The notes under the pieces: model-generated
What the model was told of the DNA's origin: nothing
The model's input: only the letters and a program-made list of their open reading frames with translations
Database searches by the model: none
Position numbers and translations under genes: made by a program
Shown: one piece after another, positions 35,400 to 43,166 of the stretch
How positions within the stretch are numbered: the first letter of the stretch is position 1
How the letters are laid out: every line of letters starts with the position of its first letter
Source of the DNA: Sporomusa acidovorans
GTDB taxonomy: Bacteria > Bacillota > Negativicutes > Sporomusales > Sporomusaceae
Direction of reading: 5' to 3'
DNA: 64,000 nucleotides
NCBI RefSeq assembly: GCF_900101845.1
Contig: NZ_FNAM01000005.1
Coordinates: forward strand, 1 to 64,000

Positions 35400-36221
35400 A
35401 TGTTGAAAATGAAAAAATTGCTATCATTTGTTGTCTTTGTGGCTGTCATGATCTCGGTCAATGCCGTGTTTGCCGCGGAATTGCCGCAGGTGGATGCGGA
35501 AGCGGCCGTTGTCCTGAAAGCAAGTGATAAAAAAGTATTATATGCCAAAAATCCGGACAATATTATGTATCCGGCAAGTACGACCAAGATTATGACGTTG
35601 ATTACGGCACTGGAACAAGGCGATCTGGACAGTGTAATTACAGTGAGTTCAAGCGCGGCGACTTGCGAAGGTTCAAGCCTTGATTTGCGGGCCGGTGATC
35701 GTTTGACGCTGCGGGAGGCCCTGTACGGAATGATGCTTGTTTCCGGGAATGACGCCGCCGAAGCGGTTGCTGAAAATGTTGCCGGCTCGATTCCGGCTTT
35801 TGTCAAGCTGATGAACGATAAAGCCGAGAAAATCGGCACACAGCGCACCCACTTCAGCAATCCCCATGGACTGCCTGATCCGGTTAATCATTTTACTACA
35901 GCCTATGATTTGGCGCTTATTACCGCCTATGGCCTGCAAAATCCGGTATTTGCGGGCATTGTTTCCACGCGGGACTATGATGTGCATTTTGTAAGCCGGG
36001 GCGGCGGCATTACCCACGCCAGAAATACCAATAAGCTGCTGGCGACTTATCCGGGCGCCAACGGAGTAAAAACCGGCTTTACCAACGCCGCCGGGGAGTG
36101 TTTGGTTGCCGCCGCCAAACGTAATGGCGTCGAGTTGATTGCCGTTGTTTTAAACAGCGAGCACCGCTGGGCGGATGCAACACGACTGTTAAACTATGGT
36201 TTTGAGCAATTAGGGTTATAG
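35400..36221 (+). CDS. D-alanyl-D-alanine carboxypeptidase (DacF/PBP5-like)
   Basis: A 273-residue S11 penicillin-binding protein with a signal peptide (KKLLSFVVFVAVMISVNAVFA). The three active-site motifs are present: SxxK in PASTTKIMT, SGN in VSGNDAAEAV and KTG in GVKTGFTNAAG. It stops soon after the catalytic domain and lacks the C-terminal beta domain and membrane anchor of classical PBP5, so it is probably periplasmic. GGGGG lies about 10 bases before the ATG. It removes the terminal D-Ala of murein pentapeptides, complementing the adjacent murein-peptide genes. Confidence 0.9.
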   Translation: MLKMKKLLSFVVFVAVMISVNAVFAAELPQVDAEAAVVLKASDKKVLYAKNPDNIMYPASTTKIMTLITALEQGDLDSVITVSSSAATCEGSSLDLRAGDRLTLREALYGMMLVSGNDAAEAVAENVAGSIPAFVKLMNDKAEKIGTQRTHFSNPHGLPDPVNHFTTAYDLALITAYGLQNPVFAGIVSTRDYDVHFVSRGGGITHARNTNKLLATYPGANGVKTGFTNAAGECLVAAAKRNGVELIAVVLNSEHRWADATRLLNYGFEQLGL

Positions 36222-36225
36222 CCGA

Positions 36226-36264
36226 CAAGACCAGGAAGCCGGAAAATGGCTTCCTGGTCTTGTT
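36226..36264. terminator. Bidirectional terminator
   Basis: A perfect 14-bp stem (aagaccaggaagcc with its complement, loop of seven) between the convergent DD-carboxypeptidase and B12-binding genes. Confidence 0.85.
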
Positions 36265-36284
36265 TCATCCTGTTCACAAATGAG

Positions 36285-37949
36285 TTATAACCTATTTGTT
36301 GCCGCAATCTCCCGGCTGGCTTTATTGATAGCAGCCGCAATGCTGCGTGTGTAGTCGGTGCTGCCGCTTATTATGTCGATCAGCGTGCGTTGTTTAAAAA
36401 GCATTAATTCGGCTTTGGAGGTTAAGCCTATCGCTTCCGTCATCATTAGGTATTCAGCGGCAATATCTGTGGGAATACCAAGATGTGCTGCGTACGCGCG
36501 CAGTTTGCCGGTCTCCTTGAGCCAGGCCCTGCCATCCATGGAGCCAAGGGCGAAACCCGTGTCGTTCCAGCGTTCGGCAGGTTGGTAAACAGAGTATTTG
36601 TAACCCATGAAATTCTGGGTGAAGGCTGCGGCGCCCGCGGCAAATGTACAACCATATTTTTCGGAATGGTTGTACCAGTTTGTTGCCGGCAAGGGACCAG
36701 GGGGGGTGACAATGACTGTGTCGGGCAAAGTCTCGTCAATTAGGGTAACGTTGGCTTTATATACTTCATCTGCACCGGTTCCTGCAGGCAGCGGGCAGGG
36801 GTAGATCAGCGACAGGCCGATACGGCACGGTAAGCCGGCGGCATCTGCGGCCAGGCGAATTGTGGCGACGGTGCCGACGATAAGGCGCTTATCTTCGTCG
36901 TGACCGGTTTCGCCGCCCATGAATACCGCACGCAGGCCGGACTGAATCATCAGGCGGTAAGCGTCAAGCGTTGCCTGTGTGGGCTTGCCGGCACGGATAG
37001 ACATGGAATAGCGGATGGTAAGGCCGCGTGCCAGGATGGCCTCCGCAATATTCCGGCCATGTTCGATAGTGGTTGCCGAACTGCTGAAGCGGAAAAAGGC
37101 AATTCCCCGCTTCAGCATGGTTTCCATTTCCGCGACAATAGCGGCTGCCGGCCGGGGCGTAACAGGAAGCGCGCAGCGGCCAACCCCGTCCACAATGGTG
37201 TGAACATATATCTTATCCTGAAGATCTTCCGCCCGGTAGGCGGGAACTATCGGTTTGGTTAAACTCTGGCTATGCTGCTTTGTATTGCCGGCAAAACCGC
37301 CTGTTTTCAGCAAGGTTCCGCCGTAGGTTTGCCGCACCTGTTCCAGAAAGGCGTCCCGCGTACCAGTGAGGCGGTGCAGGGCAATAAGCTCTGCCAGTAT
37401 TTCTTCGCCAGGTCCCATAATGGCAAGGTCAAAGCAGGTATTGCGCAGGACAAAGTCACCGGATACGTTAACTTGCGGGCCGCCGGCGATTATCGTTGTA
37501 GTAGGGCAGTGCTGTCTCACCGCGGCAGCCAGGTCGCAGCTCCACTGGAAGGCGTCTCCGTACCAAAGCTTGAGTCCCAGTAAGGGAATATTTTTTGTTT
37601 TTAGTTCTGTGACAATTTGTCTGATTCTATCCTGCATATAGGTGTGTCTGCGCTGCAAGGTATAGGCATAGAGCGGCCAGGCGGCCAGGAGCAAGGCATG
37701 GGTAAATGTTTTGTTATGATACGTTTTAAGCTGCAGCTTGACCAAGGCTTTTAGCAGACGCACCGCTAAGGAAGGCAGGCCCTTCTCGCCAGCGGTTATC
37801 CGCTGGTCGTCGATCACTTCTGCCTCAATTCCTTTTGCCTCCAGGCAGGTGCGCAGGATGGCCAGACTGTTTTCCAGCGTCGTATCCGCTACTACCCGTT
37901 GCCGGGGTGCGAAACTATTAACCAATAGGATTTCCGGTTTGCTAGTCAT
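36285..37949 (-). CDS. B12-binding/radical SAM-like protein lacking the CxxxCxxC motif
   Basis: A 554-residue protein laid out like cobalamin-binding radical SAM enzymes. An N-terminal region (residues about 1-215) resembles the B12-binding fold (LLLNSFAPRQ-like start, IIAGGPQVNVSGDFVLRN, DLAIMGPGEE). A TIM-barrel-like region follows with PAAAIVAEMETMLKRGI and GLRAVFMGGETG. Where the [4Fe-4S]/SAM motif CxxxCxxC should lie, the sequence reads VDGVGRCALPVTPRP with a single cysteine. Either the cluster site was lost, making it a non-radical relative, or it is an in-frame decayed enzyme. The full-length open frame argues for a retained function. Substrate unknown. Confidence 0.65.
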   Translation of the reverse strand: MTSKPEILLVNSFAPRQRVVADTTLENSLAILRTCLEAKGIEAEVIDDQRITAGEKGLPSLAVRLLKALVKLQLKTYHNKTFTHALLLAAWPLYAYTLQRRHTYMQDRIRQIVTELKTKNIPLLGLKLWYGDAFQWSCDLAAAVRQHCPTTTIIAGGPQVNVSGDFVLRNTCFDLAIMGPGEEILAELIALHRLTGTRDAFLEQVRQTYGGTLLKTGGFAGNTKQHSQSLTKPIVPAYRAEDLQDKIYVHTIVDGVGRCALPVTPRPAAAIVAEMETMLKRGIAFFRFSSSATTIEHGRNIAEAILARGLTIRYSMSIRAGKPTQATLDAYRLMIQSGLRAVFMGGETGHDEDKRLIVGTVATIRLAADAAGLPCRIGLSLIYPCPLPAGTGADEVYKANVTLIDETLPDTVIVTPPGPLPATNWYNHSEKYGCTFAAGAAAFTQNFMGYKYSVYQPAERWNDTGFALGSMDGRAWLKETGKLRAYAAHLGIPTDIAAEYLMMTEAIGLTSKAELMLFKQRTLIDIISGSTDYTRSIAAAINKASREIAATNRL

Positions 37950-38397
37950 TACAGAACCTCCCTATTTGCTTGTTTTAAATCACCATCCAGTGTTGGCTGA
38001 GTGGCCTGTTGCGGGTTTTGCATACTTTTTTCACCTCTTGTTTTGTAATTATCGGGAACATATGGCTAAACCGGTGGATCCAAGGAAATCACCTGCCTTT
38101 CTATTGAGTTCTCCTGCTGTAGGTAGAAACTACCTTTGACTGCAGGAATAAAAAAAAGGCCTTTCGGCCTTTTTTCCTGATTGAAAGTATAACTTTCGCC
38201 TGGATAGAGCAATGCCAGCTTCCGCTTTGCTAAGGCTTGGCGAAAGCTGCATTTTGTTTATAGATAGTGTCCAATAACGATTTATAGGATACTCCCCCTT
38301 GGTGTTCTTTGGCGATTTCGACAACTTCTACAAAACTTCCCGCAAATCCTGCCGTTTACTCCCAAGTAAGTCTAAATATGGAAAACGATAAAAAGCA
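37950..38397. other. Intergenic region before the hut cluster
   Basis: About 450 bases without a supported gene. It holds a small hairpin (aggtag-aaa-ctacct, about 38121) and the bidirectional terminator at 38150-38176. A minus-strand frame at 38130-38324 overlaps the terminator and looks accidental. Confidence 0.5.
38150..38176. terminator. Bidirectional intrinsic terminator
   Basis: aaaaaaggcc-tttc-ggcctttttt: a perfect GC-core stem with A and T tracts on both sides. Confidence 0.85.
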
Positions 38398-38426
38398 TTG
38401 ACAAAATAATTTTTATAATTTACAAT
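38398..38426 (+). promoter_or_regulatory. Sigma-70/A promoter of the permease-hutP unit
   Basis: TTGACA at 38398-38403 and TACAAT at 38421-38426 are separated by exactly 17 bases. Transcription would start near 38433, giving a short leader with the putative HutP site and terminator. Confidence 0.85.
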
Positions 38427-38467
38427 AAAGCTAAAGTTCAGAAAAATAAATAAATCTTTTATGCCTA

Positions 38468-38520
38468 TAGCTATTCAGATATTAGGGGGCAAAACTCAGT
38501 TTTGAGTTTTGTCCTTTTTT
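38468..38520 (+). promoter_or_regulatory. HutP-type leader site with attenuator, upstream of permease
   Basis: TAG (38468), CAG (38476) and TAG (38483) are spaced by 5 and 4 bases. They run directly into a hairpin ggcaaaactca-gtt-ttgagttttg followed by TCCTTTTTT. HutP binds NAG triplets separated by four bases and prevents terminator formation when histidine is present. The same layout precedes hutH at 40699-40749, so control of the permease by histidine-dependent antitermination is likely. Confidence 0.7.
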
Positions 38521-38659
38521 ATTTGGCCAAATGCTGCTGTCCGTTCTACCCAGGCCAACATAACCCCTACTATTCAAACCGGAGAGGAGGAAAAGACATA
38601 CGGGTATTTTGGCAAAGTGAGTAACTGGTTGTAAAGTTTAAAAGTTTGGGGGAACAATA

Positions 38660-40075
38660 ATGACAACACCAACTGTAAATCTTGAGCAACTTTGTCCGGA
38701 AAAATCCGGACTCAAGCGCGATATGAAATCGCGTCACCTTATGATGATTTCTATTGGCGGAACAATTGGTACAGGACTATTTATGGGTTCAGGACAGGTC
38801 ATCAGCCAGGCTGGCCCGTTTGGTGCGATTTTAGCTTTTTTGTTTGGCGGATTTGTGATGTATCTGGCGCTTTTGTGTTTGGGTGAACTGGCAGTGGCCA
38901 TGCCGGTGGCCGGTTCTTTCCAAAGTTATGCCTCGCGGTTTATATCGCCGGGTGTCGGTTTTACTGTCGGCTGGCTGTACTGGATTAACTGGGCGGTTTG
39001 CATTGCCGCGGATTTTACCGCTGCCGGCATTATTATGACAGGTTGGTTTCCGCAGGTTGCCGTCTGGGTTTGGTGTGTAATTTTTGGCGTGATATTAGCT
39101 TTGCTGAATTTGATTTCGGTCAAGGTATATGGGGAAACAGAATTTTGGTTTGCCAGTATCAAAGTCGCGGCCATTGTTGGTTTTATTATCGCCGGTGCCG
39201 GCTTAATGTTTGGGTTTGCCGGCAGGGAAGGCGCAATTGGTTTTACGAACTTTGCGACCGGTGACGGAATTTTTCCTAATGGCGGCTGGGCTGTATTTTT
39301 AACAATGGTTACCGTAGTCTATTCTTTCCAAGGTTCGGAACTGGTTGGAATTGCTGCCGGGGAATGCGAAAATCCCGGGGAAAATGTGCCACGGGTTATA
39401 AAAGGGATTGCGTTGCGGATCGTGCTGTTTTATGTATTGGCAATTATTGTGCTTGCCGCCACTATTCCCTTTAAGGAAGCCGGTGTACTGGAAAGTCCGT
39501 TTGCCCATGTATTCGGACGGATTGGCATCCCGGTGGCACAGGATATCATGAGTTTTGTTGTCCTTACCTCGGCTTTGTCGGCCGGCAACTCGGCCCTTTA
39601 TGTATGTTCACGGTTGTTATGGTCCATGTCTAAGGATCATCAGGCACCTGGCTGGTTGTCGAAGCTCAATTCACGGGGTGTGCCTTTCTACGGGGTATTA
39701 ATGACGCTGGCGTTAGCTGCTCTATCGCTCTTAACCAGTGCCTTTGCGGCCGATACGGTATACTTGTGGCTGATGTCCAGTGTAGGTTTGACCGGCTGCT
39801 TAATCTGGATTGTGATTGCCTGGTGCCAAATTAATTTCCGCAAAAATTTCTTGCAATTAGGCGGTAAATTGGAGCAATTGATTTTTAAGACTCCCTTTTA
39901 CCCCATTGTGCCTGCCATTGCCGTATTGCTGAATGCCGGTATTATTATCAGCCTTTATTTCGATGAATCGCAGCAGATTGTTCTCTATACCGGAATACCG
40001 GTAATCGCGTTTATTTATCTGTATTATCTTTTTGTGCACAGTAAAAAAGAGGAAAAGATAAAAGAAGTTGTATAG
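38660..40075 (+). CDS. Amino acid permease, probable histidine uptake (APC superfamily, AAT type)
   Basis: A 471-residue, 12-segment permease. The start KSRHLMMISIGGTIGTGLFM is the AAT-family signature (LysP, HisP, GabP, ProY), and GELAVAMPVAGSF is also conserved. It heads the HutP-controlled unit with hutP1, hutH1 and hutP2, which makes histidine its likely substrate. A strong promoter and a putative antitermination leader lie upstream. Confidence 0.85.
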   Translation: MTTPTVNLEQLCPEKSGLKRDMKSRHLMMISIGGTIGTGLFMGSGQVISQAGPFGAILAFLFGGFVMYLALLCLGELAVAMPVAGSFQSYASRFISPGVGFTVGWLYWINWAVCIAADFTAAGIIMTGWFPQVAVWVWCVIFGVILALLNLISVKVYGETEFWFASIKVAAIVGFIIAGAGLMFGFAGREGAIGFTNFATGDGIFPNGGWAVFLTMVTVVYSFQGSELVGIAAGECENPGENVPRVIKGIALRIVLFYVLAIIVLAATIPFKEAGVLESPFAHVFGRIGIPVAQDIMSFVVLTSALSAGNSALYVCSRLLWSMSKDHQAPGWLSKLNSRGVPFYGVLMTLALAALSLLTSAFAADTVYLWLMSSVGLTGCLIWIVIAWCQINFRKNFLQLGGKLEQLIFKTPFYPIVPAIAVLLNAGIIISLYFDESQQIVLYTGIPVIAFIYLYYLFVHSKKEEKIKEVV

Positions 40076-40159
40076 TAGCCGAGAGCAGAGACGCTATTAA
40101 GATTTTTTATTCTTGACTTTTTTTAAGAGCTGCCTTATGATGCAGGTAAGATCCTTCCG

Positions 40160-40207
40160 TAGATATGAGTTATGAGTGTGGCGGCAGGTTTAGTTATGAG
40201 AATATAG
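40160..40207 (+). promoter_or_regulatory. Two tandem HutP-type NAG-N4 triplet sites before hutP1
   Basis: Two clusters each match NAG-N4-NAG-N4-NAG exactly: TAG-ATAT-GAG-TTAT-GAG at 40160-40176 and TAG-TTAT-GAG-AATA-TAG at 40191-40207. The second ends in the AGGGAG ribosome-binding region for the short frame and hutP1. HutP probably binds its own leader here. No terminator stem is evident, so the control may act on translation. Confidence 0.65.
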
Positions 40208-40231
40208 GGAGAAAGCCATGGAAGAAGAGCA

Positions 40232-40666
40232 ATGATTAGTCTGGGAAAAGTAGCAGTGCTATCGGTCTTGCAAACAGAGGCCGAAGAGATAAGCCTGCTG
40301 GAGCAAAGTCTGGCATTAGGCTATAAGGTGTATAAAGGCAAAGTGGGCTCGATGGATTCGGCTAAGATTTTTGCGGCTGTGGAAACTGCCGCAAAACGGG
40401 AAGGCTTTATCGGCAGTCACTATCGGGAAGAACATGCCTTATACCATAGTATTTTGGAAGCCTATCAAGGAATTTGCCGGGGCAATGCCGGTTTAGGCAA
40501 TGTATTACGCAGTGCGGGTTTATTATACAGCATTGTCCGCGGAACCAGAGCGGCCGGTTGTGCTGATGACGGTGAATGGATTGCGGTTGCTTTGTATGGC
40601 TATATGGGAGCGCCCATGAAAGGCTTTGAGCATGAGGTGCTCGGCCTGGGCATGAACCCAATTTAA
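40232..40666 (+). CDS. hutP: Hut operon antiterminator HutP, copy 1
   Basis: A 144-residue HutP, the histidine- and Mg-dependent RNA-binding antiterminator known from Bacillus. GKVGSMDSAKIFAAVETAAK is near-identical in pattern to the family. The metal/histidine-binding residues in YREEHALYHSILEA and the C-terminal EHE (GFEHEVLGLG) are kept. A five-codon frame (MEEEQ) starts at 40218 after AGGGAG, and its TGA overlaps this ATG (ATGA), suggesting translational coupling. It is followed by the hutH leader with a HutP site and terminator. Confidence 0.92.
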   Translation: MISLGKVAVLSVLQTEAEEISLLEQSLALGYKVYKGKVGSMDSAKIFAAVETAAKREGFIGSHYREEHALYHSILEAYQGICRGNAGLGNVLRSAGLLYSIVRGTRAAGCADDGEWIAVALYGYMGAPMKGFEHEVLGLGMNPI

Positions 40667-40698
40667 ATAGGAATATAATATATTCAATAATTTACCCA

Positions 40699-40749
40699 AA
40701 GTAATGAGACATAAGGGGGTAAACTCGCTAACGAGTTTGCTCCCTTTTT
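40699..40749 (+). promoter_or_regulatory. HutP site and attenuator of hutH1
   Basis: AAG-TAAT-GAG-ACAT-AAG (40699-40715) gives three NAG triplets with perfect four-base spacers. The last G starts a terminator stem, gggggtaaactcg-ctaa-cgagtttgctccc, followed by TTTTT (40745-40749). This is the classic geometry for HutP-mediated antitermination between hutP and hutH. Confidence 0.8.
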
Positions 40750-40795
40750 GTATAAAATGGTCAAAATAAGAGTAATAAAATAGGAGGCTGGAAAC

Positions 40796-42325
40796 ATGAT
40801 ATTACTAGACGGAAATTCTCTCACATTAGCATATGTAGCGAAGGTGGCCCGGGGGTGTGAGCCCGTGGGCTTAAGCGAGGCCGGGCGGCAGCAGATAATT
40901 GACAGCCGGAAAATTGTGGACAAAATTTTGGATGAAGAAAGTCCGGTGTATGGGATTTCCACAGGCTTTGGTGACTTTAGCAAGATATTTATTTCGAAAG
41001 AAAAACGGGAAAAATTGCAGAGAAACTTAATTTTAAGCCATGCGACCGGTGTGGGCGACTATTTGCCTGAGGATGTTGTGCGGTCGGCTATGCTGCTGCG
41101 GGCAAATTCACTGGCTAAAGGCTATTCGGGAATTAAATTGTCGACAGTTGAGATGCTGCTGGAAATGCTGAACAGACGGGTATGCCCGGCTGTTCCGTCC
41201 AAAGGCTCGGTAGGCGCCAGCGGCGATTTGGCGCCACTGTCCCATATGGTGTTAGTCATGCTGGGGGAAGGGCAGGCCTTTGTCAACGGCAAGCTGGTAA
41301 GCGGTGCCGAGGCCTTAGCTCAGTGCGGTCTTAAGCCGGTGGCTCTTGGCGGTAAGGAAGGGCTGGCGCTGATTAATGGTACGCAAATTATGACGGCCGT
41401 CGGTTGTATGGTGTGGCAGGATGCCGTTGATTTGCTGAAAACAGCCGATGTGGCTGCCGCCCTTTGCACGGAAGCGCTCAAGGGAACCCGGACGGCCTTT
41501 GATTTGCGCATCAGCAAAGTCAGACCGCACGTCGGACAGCTTGCTACGACAGATAATATGCTGCGTCTGACGGCTGAGAGCCCGATTATCGAATCTCATA
41601 TCAATTGTTCTAAAGTACAGGATGCTTATTCGCTGCGCTGTGTGCCGCAGGTGCATGGTGCGTCCAAAGACGCTTTGCGGCGTATGGAAGAAACCCTGTC
41701 AATTGAAATTAATGCCGCTACCGATAACCCGCTGATTATGCCTGATACCGGCGAAGCGATTTCGGGTGGTAATTTCCATGGGCAGCCAATTGCGCTGGTT
41801 ATGGATTATCTCAAACTGGCATTGGCGGAAATCGGCAATATCTCCGAGCGGCGCATCAATCGCCTGCTGGATTCGCATTTAAGTGAACTGCCGCCTTTCC
41901 TGACCGCTTACCCCGGTGAAGATTCCGGACTGATGATTACCCAGTATACAGCCGCTTCTTTAGTGTCGGAAAACAAAGTGCTTGTTCATCCGGCCAGCGC
42001 CGACTCCATCCCCACCTCGGCCAATCAGGAAGACCATGTCAGCATGGGCACAATTGCCGCCCGGCAGGCACGGGAGATATTGGAGAACGTGCGTTATATC
42101 CTGGCGATTGAATGCTTGGCAGCGGCGCAGGGAATTGACTTCTTGTCACCGTTGAAACCGGGAAAAGGTACGGGTGCTGCCCACCAAGCCATCCGTGAAG
42201 TTGTTCCTCATTTGGATGAAGACAGAATGCCTGCCCCGGATATTAAGAAAATATATAGCCTGATTGCCGAAGGAATATTGGTAAAAAAAGTGGAAGACGC
42301 CATCGGCTTGCTGAAGATCGTGTAA
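40796..42325 (+). CDS. hutH: Histidine ammonia-lyase (canonical, MIO-containing)
   Basis: A 509-residue histidase, catalysing deamination of L-histidine to urocanate. The MIO-forming triad Ala141-Ser142-Gly143 is present in GSVGASGDLAPLSH. The other active-site residues are also in place: YGISTGFG, NGTQ, QDAYSLRC and NQEDHVSMG. TAGGAGG precedes the ATG. It is the only complete histidase of the three HutH-like proteins here and is controlled by the HutP leader. Confidence 0.95.
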   Translation: MILLDGNSLTLAYVAKVARGCEPVGLSEAGRQQIIDSRKIVDKILDEESPVYGISTGFGDFSKIFISKEKREKLQRNLILSHATGVGDYLPEDVVRSAMLLRANSLAKGYSGIKLSTVEMLLEMLNRRVCPAVPSKGSVGASGDLAPLSHMVLVMLGEGQAFVNGKLVSGAEALAQCGLKPVALGGKEGLALINGTQIMTAVGCMVWQDAVDLLKTADVAAALCTEALKGTRTAFDLRISKVRPHVGQLATTDNMLRLTAESPIIESHINCSKVQDAYSLRCVPQVHGASKDALRRMEETLSIEINAATDNPLIMPDTGEAISGGNFHGQPIALVMDYLKLALAEIGNISERRINRLLDSHLSELPPFLTAYPGEDSGLMITQYTAASLVSENKVLVHPASADSIPTSANQEDHVSMGTIAARQAREILENVRYILAIECLAAAQGIDFLSPLKPGKGTGAAHQAIREVVPHLDEDRMPAPDIKKIYSLIAEGILVKKVEDAIGLLKIV

Positions 42326-42434
42326 TCGTGAACAACTACCCTGAAGGGCATAGGTGGTTTCTGTCGCAGCCTAAGGAAAATGGATCGGTTAGAGAAAACA
42401 GACGCATTTTGAGAAACAGGGAGAGGAACCTGAC

Positions 42435-42887
42435 ATGATAAACTTGGAAAAGAACATTAGCCTTGGTAAAATGGCCGTTTTGCTGGTCGTGGTTACCGGT
42501 GAGGCGGAAGCTGCCATGCAGAAGCAGGGGAAAGAATTCGGTTATACTCTATGCAAAGGCAAAGTGGGATCTATGGACTCGGCCAAGATTTTTGCGGCCG
42601 TGGAGACCGCCGCCAAAAAAGAAGGCCTCGTTGACCAGCGTTACCGGGAAGAACATGCACTGTATCATTCTGTACTGGAAGCCTATAATGGCATGTGCCG
42701 CGGCCAGGACGGCCTTGGCACCATTCTCCGCAGTGCCGGCTTGCTGTTTAGTATTGTGCGCGGTAATAAATTGCCGGGCAATACGAGCGACGGCGAGTGG
42801 ATTGCCGTCGCTCTGTACGGTAATATGGGGGCGCCGATCAAGGGCTATGAACACGAGGTGCTTGGCCTGGGGATGAATCCGATATGA
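42435..42887 (+). CDS. hutP: Hut operon antiterminator HutP, copy 2
   Basis: A 150-residue HutP paralogue with the same core (GKVGSMDSAKIFAAVETAAK, YREEHALYHSVLEA, GYEHEVLGLG) and intact metal-binding histidines. GGGAGAGG precedes the ATG. It follows hutH1 by 109 bases and ends the unit at a strong terminator. Two HutP copies may form hetero-oligomers or recognise different leaders. Confidence 0.92.
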   Translation: MINLEKNISLGKMAVLLVVVTGEAEAAMQKQGKEFGYTLCKGKVGSMDSAKIFAAVETAAKKEGLVDQRYREEHALYHSVLEAYNGMCRGQDGLGTILRSAGLLFSIVRGNKLPGNTSDGEWIAVALYGNMGAPIKGYEHEVLGLGMNPI

Positions 42888-42960
42888 TCTATGGTTAGGA
42901 TAGTAATTGATTTTGCTGCTGCTTAGTGCGGATTGTGCCGGCAGTTGGCAGGCTGTGGCC

Positions 42961-43007
42961 AAAATTAGCTTGAACCAATGATAAAATGAGGTTCAAGCTA
43001 ATTTTTT
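42961..43007 (+). terminator. Intrinsic terminator of the permease-hutP-hutH unit
   Basis: A perfect 16-bp stem (aaaattagcttgaacc with its complement, 13-base loop) running into TTTTTT. A second small GC hairpin (agccggc...gccggct) follows. Confidence 0.9.
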
Positions 43008-43166
43008 AGCCGGCGCTTTGCCGGCTGGGGACGCCTGATCCGGACAGAGAGTAAAGGCGGGTTACTCATATCTTCAGGGAGTGTTCAAAAGGATTTGCTC
43101 TCGCTGTGTCGAAAAACCTGTGATAGATGTATTGTGGCTAAATTTTAAGGTAAGAGGATTGCGGAG

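Noticed and set aside
38130..38324. Small minus-strand frame (64 codons)
   Set aside because: Overlaps a bidirectional terminator and has no ribosome-binding site or family features.
38433..38520. Riboswitch or T-box upstream of the permease
   Set aside because: The leader is too short and lacks T-box or known aptamer motifs; HutP-type triplets explain it better.
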